Source: Leptolyngbya sp. FACHB-321
Lineage (GTDB): Bacteria > Cyanobacteriota > Cyanobacteriia > Leptolyngbyales > Leptolyngbyaceae
DNA: 64,000 bases
Assembly (NCBI RefSeq): GCF_014695975.1
Contig: NZ_JACJPI010000081.1
Coordinates: 62,001-126,000, forward strand
Direction of reading: 5' to 3'
Positions 37,822 through 46,891 of the stretch are shown piece by piece (position 1 is the stretch's first letter; each line of letters begins with the position of its first letter). The notes beneath the pieces were generated by a model. It searched no databases, was not told the DNA's origin, and was given only the letters and a program-made list of their open reading frames with translations. The translations under genes and the position numbers were made by a program.

Positions 37822-38832
37822 ATGATTGAAGTTGAGCACTTAAGCAAGGTCTACGGCTCAACCCCTGCCATTGAGGATGTCACGTTCGCGGTGGAACCAG
37901 GGGAAATTTTGGGCTTTTTGGGACCCAACGGAGCCGGCAAGACGACGACAATGCGGATTCTAGCGGGCTATCTGCCTGCATCAGCGGGAACCGCTAAGGT
38001 GGCAGGGTTTGAGGTGCATGACCAGTCGATGGCAGTACGGCAGCACATTGGCTACTTGCCCGAAACACCGCCACTGTATACCGATATGACGGTCGAAGGC
38101 TTTTTGCATTTTGTGGCACGGATTAAAGGGGTCAGTGCAGGCGATCGCCCTAACCGCGTGCGAACGGCGATCGATCGCTGCAACCTGACCGAAAAGAGCC
38201 ACACGCTTATCCGCAAGCTCTCGAAAGGCTATCGGCAACGGGTAGGCATCGCGCAAGCGATCGTCCATGACCCACCCGCCATCATTTTAGATGAACCAAC
38301 CGTGGGGCTAGACCCGCGTCAGATCGCCGAAGTTCGGAGCCTGATCAAAAGCTTGGCGGGTGATCATACGGTAATTCTCTCAACGCACATTTTGCCGGAA
38401 GTGAGCATGACCTGCGATCGCATTGCGATTATCAACAAAGGTCGGGTGGTAGCGACAAATACGCCCGAAAACCTGATGGCACAGCTAACAGGCGGTTCAG
38501 GTTACGACCTGGAAGTGGAGGGTGACGCGGCAGATATCCAGTCGCGCTTAATCGTTTTTCTTCAAGGCTTACCCAATGTGAAACTGGTTGAAAAAGTAGC
38601 AGCAGATCTGCCGGAACGCCACAAGCTGCGGGTCGTTGCCGAGCCAGGAACGGCACTGGTCGGGCGAGACATTGCTGCAACCGTGGTGGGTGCTGGTGTG
38701 GGGCTGTACGAGATGCGCCGATCGCAAGCCACGCTCGAAGATGTTTTCCTGGAACTGACGACCGAAGAAAAACCTCTGGAAGCGGCAACCGATGCCGATG
38801 AGGATGAACCATCAGCGGGAGAAGCGGCTTAG
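37822..38832 (+). CDS. ABC exporter ATPase, GldA-like
   Basis: 336 residues from ATG 37822, which follows GAGG; 13 extra codons are open upstream. Walker A GPNGAGKTT, signature LSKGYRQRVGIAQA and Walker B AIILDEPTVGLDP are all intact, and the C-terminal domain ends with the usual LEDVFLELT. A Glu/Asp-rich tail (EEKPLEAATDADEDEPSAG) follows. It powers the ABC-2 permease encoded directly after it. Resemblance to GldA of the Bacteroidetes Gld machinery is by gene order with the GldF/GldG-like neighbours; the substrate is unknown. Confidence 0.9.
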   Translation: MIEVEHLSKVYGSTPAIEDVTFAVEPGEILGFLGPNGAGKTTTMRILAGYLPASAGTAKVAGFEVHDQSMAVRQHIGYLPETPPLYTDMTVEGFLHFVARIKGVSAGDRPNRVRTAIDRCNLTEKSHTLIRKLSKGYRQRVGIAQAIVHDPPAIILDEPTVGLDPRQIAEVRSLIKSLAGDHTVILSTHILPEVSMTCDRIAIINKGRVVATNTPENLMAQLTGGSGYDLEVEGDAADIQSRLIVFLQGLPNVKLVEKVAADLPERHKLRVVAEPGTALVGRDIAATVVGAGVGLYEMRRSQATLEDVFLELTTEEKPLEAATDADEDEPSAGEAA

Positions 38833-39621
38833 ATGCGTGTGATTATGAGTAACATTCTGGCAATTTACCGACGCGAGCTACAGAGCTACTTTGCGTCGCC
38901 GTTGGCTTACGCGATCGCGGGTGTTTTTTGGCTGCTGTCTGGGGTTTTCTTTGTCACAATTCTGGGTGGCATTACCCAACAGGTTGCCTATGCCGACAGT
39001 GCGGGTTATGCCTCACCGATCGATGTACCTTATCAGTTTTTGCAGTTCTTTTTAGGCACTCTGGGTTCAGTTGCCCTCTTCATTCTGCCGATTTTGTCGA
39101 TGGGGCTATATGCCGAAGAGCGCAAACGCGGCACCCTGGAACTGTTAGCAACGTCACCCATTACCAACTGGGCTGTGGCGCTGGGCAAGCTCTTGGGTGT
39201 GGTGACATTCTTTATAACGATGGTGCTGCCGCTGCTCATTTATGAGGCGATCGTGTTTAGCTCTACGACTCCACCCTTTAACTTTACGGTCGTGCTGGTG
39301 GCGCACTTGGGCTTAATTCTGCTGGCTGCTGCCATTCTCTCGTTGGGAATGTTCGTCTCCTCGCTGACCGACAGCACCATTCTGGCGGCAATCGGCACCT
39401 TTGGCTTGGTACTCTTCCTCTGGATTGTCGAAGTGCTGGGTCAAAAGCTAGGCGGACCCGTTGGTGCGGCGCTAAGTCATATCTCGTTGCTAAAACACTA
39501 CAACAACCTGACGCAAGGCATTCTGGACAGCAGCAGCCTGGTTTTGTTTGCCAGCTACATTGTGTTGGGGCTGTTTCTGACCGCGCAGTCGATCGATGCG
39601 TTCAGGTTCCAGCGGTCTTGA
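38833..39621 (+). CDS. ABC-2 permease, GldF-like
   Basis: 262 residues with six hydrophobic segments, beginning immediately after the stop of the ATPase gene. It has the ABC-2 features IYRRELQSYFASPLAYAIAG near the N-terminus and ERKRGTLELLATSPITNWAV in the middle. A second ATG (MSNIL) 12 bases later is possible. It is probably translated from the same message as the ATPase and the GldG-like protein downstream. Confidence 0.9.
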   Translation: MRVIMSNILAIYRRELQSYFASPLAYAIAGVFWLLSGVFFVTILGGITQQVAYADSAGYASPIDVPYQFLQFFLGTLGSVALFILPILSMGLYAEERKRGTLELLATSPITNWAVALGKLLGVVTFFITMVLPLLIYEAIVFSSTTPPFNFTVVLVAHLGLILLAAAILSLGMFVSSLTDSTILAAIGTFGLVLFLWIVEVLGQKLGGPVGAALSHISLLKHYNNLTQGILDSSSLVLFASYIVLGLFLTAQSIDAFRFQRS

Positions 39622-39653
39622 GGGAGTCGGGAATAGGGAGTCGGGAGTTGGGG
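39621..39653. repeat. GGGAGTC heptamer repeats (STRR)
   Basis: AGGGAGTCGGGAATAGGGAG continues as GTCGGGAGTTGGGG. Complementary units (CCCACTCCCTACTCCCTACT) stand at 39785-39812 before the next gene, so the spacer could fold on itself. Typical cyanobacterial short tandem heptamers. Confidence 0.7.
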
Positions 39654-39824
39654 TAGAAGAGAAAAATTGCAGCTTGTAGGTTGAAGATTTCGGAGCGCAG
39701 AGCGTTGCTCAACGAATCAAAAATCTAAAATTTCTGCTCTCGCTACTGCCTCTCATTAACTCCTTTTGCTTTCTGCCTTCTCTATTCCCCACTCCCTACT
39801 CCCTACTCCCTTTTTTCTTTTGCT

Positions 39825-41552
39825 ATGAAAACGCTTTCTACCAATCTCAAATACCTCAAATATCTCTTCTGGCTGGGTCCCATGCTGGTGGTTGCAGGCG
39901 CGATCGCGGGTATTGTGTCTGGTTCGTTTAGTGCGATTCCCTTGGGCTTGGTGATTGCAGGCATTGTCGTGATTGGTTTGTGGCTGGTTCAGTCTACGTA
40001 TGGTGAGACAACGCGACCCAGTTTTTGGAGCCAGCGATCAACCCAGGTGGGCGCAAATGCGCTCATTACCACGCTGGCAGTCATTGCAATTTTGGGCTTG
40101 ATCAACTACTTAGCGGCAAATAATGTCGGGCGGCTAGATGTGACGGAGAACCAGCTTTTCTCGCTGGCACCCGAAACGCAGCAGTTGGTACGAAACCTGA
40201 AGCAGCCCGTTAAAGTTTGGGTCTTTGTGCCGCAGCCAAGTGCGCGCGATCGTGAACTGCTGGAAAGCTACCACCGTCAGAGCGATCGCCTGAGCTATGA
40301 ATTTGTTGATCCAAACTTGCAGCCCTCGCTGGTGCAGCGGCTAGAAGTGAAGACTAATGGCGATGTCGTTGCCGAGCTTCAGCCAGAGGGACGAAAGCAG
40401 TATGTGCAGACGATCGCGCCCACAACAGGCGATAGTTTGGTCGGTGAAGGCGGCTTTCTGTCAGAAGTGAAGCTAACGAGTGCATTAGAGCAACTGGTCA
40501 GCAATCGTCAAGCGTTTGCCTATGTAATCCAGGGGCATGGTGAACACCCGATCGACCAGGCTCAAGGCGCGATCTCGCAAGCTGTGAAGACCCTGAAAGA
40601 CAAGAATGTGACAGTCAAACCGCTCAACCTGCTTGAAACCGCGACGATTCCCACTGATGCAAATGTTCTAGTGTTGGCAGGACCGCAAAAACCATTGCTG
40701 GCTCCCGAGGTTAAGGCGTTGGAGGCGTATCTCAACGGTGGTGGCAACCTGTTTGTCATGGTCGATCCCAACACCAATCCGGGTTTAGACAGCCTGCTGA
40801 ATGGATGGGGCGTGACAGTAGACAAGCGGATTGCCATTGATGCCTCTGGCAGACTCGCTCAACTTGGTCCCGCGTTCTCGTCAGTCAGCCAGTATGGTGA
40901 TCACCCCATTACGAAAGATTTTGGCAACACGCTGTCGATTTATCCACTCGCACAGCCGATCGATGTCAAAACTCAGACCAATATAAAATCCACGCCACTG
41001 CTGTTCACCAGCGATCGCAGTTGGGCAGAAAGCAATGTGAAGGAACAACCGCTGAAGTTTGACCCCGCAACCGATCGGCAGGGACCGTTAGTGTTAGGTT
41101 TTGCCCTTACTCGTGCGATCACCGCACCCGCACCCAGTCCTTCTCCTAGCCCGTCACCGTCAGCATCAGCCAGCTCAGTGACGCCATCAGTCAGCCCGTC
41201 TCCCTCTCCTAAACCCTCTGCCTCTGCGAGTCCGTCGCCCAGTCCTTCTCCGGCAGCAACTGCCTCGAGTGACCAGAAGCCTAAAGAAGCTCGTCTGGTT
41301 GTGATGGGCAATTCCCGTTTTGCCGAAGATGGTGCAGTGAACCAGGGCATTAACGGCGATGTTTTTATCAACTCAGTGCGTTGGCTGAGTCGAGCTGATG
41401 ATCAATCTCTCTCCATTCGTCCCAAAGAAGCGAAAAATCGTCGCCTGGGTTTGTCTGCACAGCAGGCAGGTCTGGCAACCTGGACTGCGATCGCCATTCT
41501 CCCCTTGCTCGGCTTTGCTGCTGCCTTTGGAGTTTGGTGGCGGAGACGGTAG
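39825..41552 (+). CDS. GldG-like ABC transporter accessory protein
   Basis: 575 residues: two N-terminal membrane spans (FWLGPMLVVAGAIAGIV and ALITTLAVIAILGLINYLA), a large periplasmic domain beginning with the family block RLDVTENQLFSLAPETQQLV, a linker of about 60 residues made of Ser/Pro/Ala repeats (PSPSPSPSPSASASS), and a C-terminal span followed by WWRRR. The GldG family (type IX gliding/ABC auxiliary) normally lies beside GldA and GldF, as here. The repeat linker is encoded by repetitive DNA (about 41125-41270) and may be unstable in length. Confidence 0.88.
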   Translation: MKTLSTNLKYLKYLFWLGPMLVVAGAIAGIVSGSFSAIPLGLVIAGIVVIGLWLVQSTYGETTRPSFWSQRSTQVGANALITTLAVIAILGLINYLAANNVGRLDVTENQLFSLAPETQQLVRNLKQPVKVWVFVPQPSARDRELLESYHRQSDRLSYEFVDPNLQPSLVQRLEVKTNGDVVAELQPEGRKQYVQTIAPTTGDSLVGEGGFLSEVKLTSALEQLVSNRQAFAYVIQGHGEHPIDQAQGAISQAVKTLKDKNVTVKPLNLLETATIPTDANVLVLAGPQKPLLAPEVKALEAYLNGGGNLFVMVDPNTNPGLDSLLNGWGVTVDKRIAIDASGRLAQLGPAFSSVSQYGDHPITKDFGNTLSIYPLAQPIDVKTQTNIKSTPLLFTSDRSWAESNVKEQPLKFDPATDRQGPLVLGFALTRAITAPAPSPSPSPSPSASASSVTPSVSPSPSPKPSASASPSPSPSPAATASSDQKPKEARLVVMGNSRFAEDGAVNQGINGDVFINSVRWLSRADDQSLSIRPKEAKNRRLGLSAQQAGLATWTAIAILPLLGFAAAFGVWWRRR

Positions 41553-41620
41553 GGGAAAGGATGAAGGATGAAAGTCATACTTAAACTCAAAACTCAAAAA
41601 TTAAACGTTCGTTCTCGGTT

Positions 41621-42307
41621 ATGAAATTTCAAAAGATGCCTTTAATCCTGTTGGCGATCGCCCTCTCTCTGGGTGCGTTTGTCTATTTCTATGAGGTGAA
41701 GGGCAAGCCACAACGGGAAGCAGCGCAGGCACAGACGGAACAGTTGTTTACGTTTAAGGAACAGGACGTGCGATCGCTGACGCTGACGACCCCAACGCAA
41801 ACATTAGCGTTTGCCAAAACTCCAGCAGCACAGCTCTCATCTGTGCCCAAAGCGGATTCTGCGCCGAAAACGGATCAAAAGGCGACGGCTCAACCAACTG
41901 CTGAGACTCTGGTATGGGCGATGACTCAGCCAGATAAGGCAGCAGCGAATGATGCGTCCATTGCGTATTTGCTTAACCTGCTGACGGCAGACAAGCGGCA
42001 ACAAACGCTGAAGGTGCCTGCTGCAAAGCTAGCGGAGTTTGGGTTAGACAAGCCGATCGCGATCGCTGAAGTCAAACTTGCTAACCAGACGAGCCATCGC
42101 TTGCTTTTAGGCAAACCCAACTTTAACCGCAGCGGTCTGTATGCTCAAGTTGATCCGCCTGCCCAGGCTAATGGCGATCGCTCGGTTGTACTTGTTTCCA
42201 CTGATTTTGAGAATGCTGTACAGCGATCACTGCCGGAATGGAAGGCAAAGCCAACTGAGCAGCCAGCCAAACCAAAGACTCCAACGCCTGAGCCTCAAAA
42301 GCCCTAA
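41621..42307 (+). CDS. DUF4340-domain protein
   Basis: 228 residues with one N-terminal membrane anchor (PLILLAIALSLGAFVYFYEV), then the DUF4340 pattern: FTFKEQDVRSLTLTTP, a Pro/Ala/Lys-rich insert, LLNLLTADKRQQTLKV, LAEFGLDKPIAIAEVKL and HRLLLGKPNFNRSGLYAQVD. DUF4340 proteins accompany GldG-like genes and are thought to be extracytoplasmic parts of the same transporter. The C-terminus is a Lys/Pro tail. Fourth gene of the set; its stop is two bases from the end of a convergent gene. Confidence 0.85.
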   Translation: MKFQKMPLILLAIALSLGAFVYFYEVKGKPQREAAQAQTEQLFTFKEQDVRSLTLTTPTQTLAFAKTPAAQLSSVPKADSAPKTDQKATAQPTAETLVWAMTQPDKAAANDASIAYLLNLLTADKRQQTLKVPAAKLAEFGLDKPIAIAEVKLANQTSHRLLLGKPNFNRSGLYAQVDPPAQANGDRSVVLVSTDFENAVQRSLPEWKAKPTEQPAKPKTPTPEPQKP

Positions 42308-42309
42308 CC

Positions 42310-42666
42310 CTATTGCGATCGCTTGCGGAAGAGCCAACCAAAGTTGCGACTGCCTCGCGTTTGATGCTGACGGCGTGCTGCTGGCATACCATACTTGCGA
42401 AACCTGGCTCGCCGTTTAGGTTTAGTCGTGGTTGTTTCCTCATTGGCTTCGTCCTCTTCCTTCGCCTGCTTTTCTGCGGGTGTGGGTATGTAGGTTTCCT
42501 TTGGTTTAAGCCATGCGGCAATTACACCGCTGGCAATACCGCCAAGCGCCCCAAACGTAATGCTCAGGAAAGGTGTGTAGCCCAGCACTGCCAAGCCGAC
42601 CATAAAAACCAGCCAGTACTTCAAGCCTGTAGCTAAGCCTAAGTTGTTATCCGGCTTTTTGGACAT
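42310..42666 (-). CDS. small hypothetical membrane protein
   Basis: 118 residues: a hydrophobic hairpin (YWLVFMVGLAVLGYTPFLSI and FGALGGIASGVIAAWL), an acidic stretch (KQAKEEDEANEE) and a strongly basic C-terminus (KPKRRARFRK, RRQHQTRGSRN). No family recognised. Convergent with the DUF4340 gene. Confidence 0.65.
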   Translation of the reverse strand: MSKKPDNNLGLATGLKYWLVFMVGLAVLGYTPFLSITFGALGGIASGVIAAWLKPKETYIPTPAEKQAKEEDEANEETTTTKPKRRARFRKYGMPAARRQHQTRGSRNFGWLFRKRSQ

Positions 42667-42843
42667 TGCAGGAGAGATGGAGGGGCGGAGGGAGAGGAAT
42701 CAGGAGTGAGGGATAGGAAAGCGAAAGAGCAAGAAAAGCGGGGAAGTTGGGGGAGTCTTGGGGTGCTGCATCGTATTAGCAGAGAGTGGTTAATAATCAG
42801 CCTTTTTCTAACAACTAAGGAGATTTTTAGCAAACAAAAGACC

Positions 42844-42912
42844 TGTAGGGGCAGGTTTGATACTGACGTGATTGGCTATGAGCAAAGATTCTGGCAAAAC
42901 CCGCCCCCTACA
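42844..42912. mobile_element. MITE-like 69-bp element with terminal inverted repeats
   Basis: The left end TGTAGGGGCAGGTTT and the right end AAACCCGCCCCCTACA are near-perfect inverted repeats around a 38-base centre. Elements with GTAGGGGCGGGTTT-type ends are abundant between filamentous cyanobacterial genes and look like non-autonomous transposable units. It sits in the otherwise noncoding 42667-42988 gap. Confidence 0.6.
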
Positions 42913-42988
42913 AGCGGTACATTCTTTCTCAGAAACCTCCTAAGCGCTAACCACGCCTCTAGCCTACTCCCCTTGCCCCTCTGCCCTC

Positions 42989-44560
42989 CTAGCTTCTGCC
43001 TCCTGCCTTTTCTAACTGCGCTTCCAGGTTTTGGGTTGTATCTAATGTGAGGACGTAGGGTTGCTCTTCTACGCTGAATTCGTCCATGTGCTGCTGGGGT
43101 ATAAGGTCAGCCGTTGCGTCGGAGATATCGTCGTGGCGCTGCCGCAGGCGTTCTTGTAAAACAGGTAGCGGTGCGGTGCAGTGGAGTATCTGGAGCGGCA
43201 GATTGTAGGTTTTAGCTTGGGCGATCGCGGCTTCTCGTAAGGGTTGGCGATCGTACTTGGCATCCAGAATCACAGTGTAGCCCTGAGCTGCCAGCGTGAT
43301 GCCGAGGTGCAAGAGGCGATCGTAGGTTTTCTGCGTCATCGCAGCGGTATAGAGGTCATCGTTGCCGTGCGCGTCTAAAGGAATGCCTGCCAGATGTTTG
43401 CGAACCGCATCTGAACGGATCTGGATAGCACCCTGCTGTTGGGCGAGATGGCGGGCAGTCGTGCTTTTGCCAGAACCAGACAAGCCTGCCATGAGCAGCA
43501 AGCGTCCTTTCTGCGGCTGGGTGTACTCCCACGCTAAACGGTAATAACGGGCAGCGGTAGCAGTGGCTTCTTGCTTGGCAGCGTCGGGAACGGATGGATC
43601 GCTCAACAAAAAGGAGGTGACTTTGGCGCGGACGTAAGACTGTCGGCTGAGGTACAGCGGCAACACTTGCAAACCTTCCCAGTCGCCTGTTTGCTCAAGA
43701 TACGCATTGAGGAACAGGTTGCTGAGGTCGCGTCGATCGCGCGCATCCAGATCCATAATGATGTAGGCGATGTCGAACATGACATCCACAAACCGAAACG
43801 GCTCGTTGAACTCGATGCAGTCAAACAGTAGGATTTTGCCTTGCCCGCTATCGTCGTGCCCCAGACTGTCTTTCCAAAGCGCAATGTTGCGTAGATGCAC
43901 GTCCCCGTGGCATTCACGAATCCAGTTGTGCTGAACGCGGCTGTCAAAGAGTGCCTGTTGTTCGGCAAATAGCTGATCGGTATATTGGCGCGTTTCGTCA
44001 AGCTGCTGCTGGGTTTGCGGTCCACCGACATACTGGAGCGTTTGCTCGTAGTTTTCGTCGATCGCCGCGCGGATTTTCTCAACCGTACCGAAACTGCGGA
44101 TATAGTCGTTGGTTGCTGCCTGAGCATGAAAGTTTGCCAACACCCGTGCCAACTGCTCTAGCAGCGGTGCCGTCAATTCACCCCGATCGAACAATTCGGT
44201 AAACAAACTCGACTGGGGAAACTGCTGCATTTTGACGACGTATTCAACGGCTTCGCCTGCGCCACTGAGCTGGAAGCGATCGCCCGTTTGCGCGATCGGC
44301 AACACGTCTAGATAAAGTTGCGCGGCACCCCGTTGATTAAGCCGCAGTTCTTCGGCACAAAAGTGCTGTCGTTTTTCTAGCGTCGAAAAATCGAGAAAGC
44401 CAAAATTCACAGGCTTCTTTACCTTGTAGGCATAGTCACCCGTCAGCAACACGTAGGAAATATGCGTCTGAATCACCTGAATGGGTGCTTTGACGGGATG
44501 GGGGTAAAACGCTGGTTCTGTCATCTGTTGAATCAGCGCTGGGAGCAAAGCATCAGTCAT
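42989..44560 (-). CDS. fused APH-like kinase and P-loop kinase
   Basis: 523 residues. The N-terminal half has aminoglycoside-phosphotransferase/choline-kinase features: YAYKVKKPVNFGFLDFST (ATP-binding Lys), catalytic loop H218-G219-D220 (CHGDVHLRN) and LFDCIEFN as the metal-binding segment. The C-terminal half is a P-loop kinase with Walker A GLSGSGKST (359-367) and IRSDAVRK, like gluconate, zeta-toxin and polynucleotide kinases. This fusion is widespread in bacteria (AAA-family ATPase / BUD32-like annotation), but its substrate is unknown. ATG 44560 starts the conserved part. Confidence 0.85.
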   Translation of the reverse strand: MTDALLPALIQQMTEPAFYPHPVKAPIQVIQTHISYVLLTGDYAYKVKKPVNFGFLDFSTLEKRQHFCAEELRLNQRGAAQLYLDVLPIAQTGDRFQLSGAGEAVEYVVKMQQFPQSSLFTELFDRGELTAPLLEQLARVLANFHAQAATNDYIRSFGTVEKIRAAIDENYEQTLQYVGGPQTQQQLDETRQYTDQLFAEQQALFDSRVQHNWIRECHGDVHLRNIALWKDSLGHDDSGQGKILLFDCIEFNEPFRFVDVMFDIAYIIMDLDARDRRDLSNLFLNAYLEQTGDWEGLQVLPLYLSRQSYVRAKVTSFLLSDPSVPDAAKQEATATAARYYRLAWEYTQPQKGRLLLMAGLSGSGKSTTARHLAQQQGAIQIRSDAVRKHLAGIPLDAHGNDDLYTAAMTQKTYDRLLHLGITLAAQGYTVILDAKYDRQPLREAAIAQAKTYNLPLQILHCTAPLPVLQERLRQRHDDISDATADLIPQQHMDEFSVEEQPYVLTLDTTQNLEAQLEKAGGRS

Positions 44561-44944
44561 GGGTAGTGATTTCGGTGAAAAGTGATCAAACGTAACAGAT
44601 CTCTGGTGTTGCAAGCTTTTTAATCATAGAGTTCTCAGTCCTCATGTCAAATGTGTTTTATCCTTCTGTAGCTTTTGTTGCAAGAGACACATGCTCAAGC
44701 GATCCGTTCTAGGTCATAAAGAGATATTGTGATCTGGACGGTAGAAGCTACGACCGTGAGGTTTTCAAGCGCCTTCAAGCTTTTGAAAAAGAAGGACTAT
44801 ACCCTCCTTGGTATTGAGTCAGAAAAAAATAGAGCAGTCTAGATTCAGCGTTACCGCCTCTCTATAGGGTTTGCCAAGTGTCATCAGCCTAGGGCTAAGT
44901 ACGTTTTGCGACTGAATGTTCATGTGTGGTGTGAGTGAAATAAT
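44561..44944. other. intergenic region with a short coding-like fragment
   Basis: 384 bases between divergent genes. At 44713-44817 a 34-codon frame without a start codon reads VIKRYCDLDGRSYDREVFKR and ends LYPPWY before TGA. It looks like the tail of a protein and may be a gene relic. The porin promoter presumably lies to its right. Confidence 0.35.
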
Positions 44945-46690
44945 ATGATGACCAAGCTTTTTTGGGGTGCCCTGAGTGCAACTCTCACCCTCTTAAGTAG
45001 TGGGCTGCTGCTTGAAACGCCAGCAATGGCTGACTCTAGCCGCGAAGCGTCTGCTGAAGGTGGCAACCCTCACGGCGTTACAACAGAGGCAAACTCTCTA
45101 CCAATGGGTGGCGAGACAACAACGGCTGTTGGACTGGAGCAATCACTCGCAACGATGCCAGAGGTAGAGCCGTCAGCAGAGGAATTGATCGCCGAAATGG
45201 AGCAGGTGACATCTGTTTCCCAGCTAACGGATGTACAGCCAACTGACTGGGCTTTTCAAGCGCTGCAATCCTTGGTTGAACGCTATGGCTGCATTGTCGG
45301 CTATCCCGATCGAACCTATCGCGGCAACCGTGCCCTCACTCGCTATGAATTTGCAGCGGGTCTCAATGCCTGCATGGATCGCATTAGCGAATTAATTGCC
45401 GCTGGCACTGCCGATCTGGTTAAAAAAGAAGACCTGCTGGCAGTGCAAAAAATGCAGGAAGAATTTGCCGCAGAACTGGCGACGCTGCGGGGTCACGTGG
45501 GTGCTCTCGAAGTCCGTAGTGCCACCCTTGAGAAGCAGCAATTCTCAACCACGACTAAAATTAGCACCGAGTTGATTACCTATGTTGCAGATGCCTTTGG
45601 CGATCGTGCTAGCCCACTAAATAATGCAAACATTGGTCACCGTCTGCGCCTTGACTTTGATACCAGCTTTACGGGTAAAGATCGGCTGCGAACCCGCTTG
45701 CAAGCCACGAACCTGCGGAAGTTTAATGTGGGTGATGTGTTTGGTGTGTCGCCTGTGGGTAGAGCCACCAGTGACTTATCGGATGAAACGCGCTTTTTGG
45801 CGACCAGCACGAGTTCTAACAGCGAGGTCACGCTGAATCGGCTCCAGTATCGCTTTCCGATTGGCGAGAAGCTCACGGTCTTTTTAGATGCAAACACGAT
45901 CGACCCGTCGATCGTCACTGACCCTATTACACCTTTCAACGACCAGGCAACGGGAGCGCTGTCTAACTTTGCTCAAATTAACCCTGTATGGTTTCCCTTA
46001 GGCAACCAGGCAGGTGTCGCAGTCAACTATGCGATTAGCCCCAATTTTCAATTCGACTTTGGCTATCAGGCTGAAGGCGGCAGCCCAAATGATCCTCAGC
46101 TAGGTTTGTTTAATGCGGGTTACAGTGCGTTTGCCCATTTGATCGTCTATTCCGGCACGTTCAAACTAGGCTTCTTCTACATGAACTCGTACTCACCTCA
46201 GTTTGGGGTCGATACGCTGGCTGGCAGTAATGCTGCCAAAATTTTGGGCGCAGGTCCGGTTGTGGGCAATGGTTACAGTGTCGAGTTTGACTACCGCATT
46301 AATAGTTGGTTTGAGCTTGGCGGTTGGGTTGGTCTAACGCAGGCGCGCACCTTGGGCACGGGCACTAGAGGCGATGCCAATGTCTGGAACTTTGCGCTCA
46401 ATCTTGCCTTTCCTGATTTGGGCAAGAAAGGTAACCTGGGCGGCATTGTGTTTGGTATGCAGCCGAAGCTGACGGGCACCAGCAACGCTGCTGTTGCTAC
46501 TGCGATCGGGCTGCCAGAGGGACAACGCGAAGATCGGGATACGGGCTACCACATTGAAGCCTTCTACCGTTATCAGTTGACGGACAATCTCTCAATTACG
46601 CCTGGTTTTATCTGGCTGACGGCTCCCAACCATGACAGTCGTAATCCCGATGCTGTGATTGGTGTCATCCGCACTACTTTTGTGTTTTAG
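44945..46690 (+). CDS. SLH-domain outer-membrane porin (OprB type, iron-uptake-porin family)
   Basis: 581 residues. A signal peptide ends near AMA; an SLH domain (about 95-155, DWAFQALQSLVERYGCIVGY, PDRTYRGNRALTRYEF) is followed by a coiled-coil (LLAVQKMQEEFAAELATLRG) and a beta-barrel of about 400 residues with OprB-like strands ending in the aromatic GVIRTTFVF. Cyanobacterial porins use the SLH domain to grip the pyruvylated cell-wall polysaccharide and the barrel to pass inorganic ions. Two ATGs are adjacent; either could start. Confidence 0.92.
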   Translation: MMTKLFWGALSATLTLLSSGLLLETPAMADSSREASAEGGNPHGVTTEANSLPMGGETTTAVGLEQSLATMPEVEPSAEELIAEMEQVTSVSQLTDVQPTDWAFQALQSLVERYGCIVGYPDRTYRGNRALTRYEFAAGLNACMDRISELIAAGTADLVKKEDLLAVQKMQEEFAAELATLRGHVGALEVRSATLEKQQFSTTTKISTELITYVADAFGDRASPLNNANIGHRLRLDFDTSFTGKDRLRTRLQATNLRKFNVGDVFGVSPVGRATSDLSDETRFLATSTSSNSEVTLNRLQYRFPIGEKLTVFLDANTIDPSIVTDPITPFNDQATGALSNFAQINPVWFPLGNQAGVAVNYAISPNFQFDFGYQAEGGSPNDPQLGLFNAGYSAFAHLIVYSGTFKLGFFYMNSYSPQFGVDTLAGSNAAKILGAGPVVGNGYSVEFDYRINSWFELGGWVGLTQARTLGTGTRGDANVWNFALNLAFPDLGKKGNLGGIVFGMQPKLTGTSNAAVATAIGLPEGQREDRDTGYHIEAFYRYQLTDNLSITPGFIWLTAPNHDSRNPDAVIGVIRTTFVF

Positions 46691-46891
46691 AACGGGCTAC
46701 TCAGGCATACTGCGATCGCCCCTGGTTCACTCCTCGCCGCGTGCCAGTCTTTGGCTTTACCAGATGACGCTAAGAATTATGCCAGGGGCTTTGCAAGCTG
46801 CCGCGATCGTGTGAGATTTGCCTGATAGCTATCAGCTCTTTAACCCTCAGCTCTTTACCTTTCACGCCCCCTTGACAAGGAACTAAGTTTG

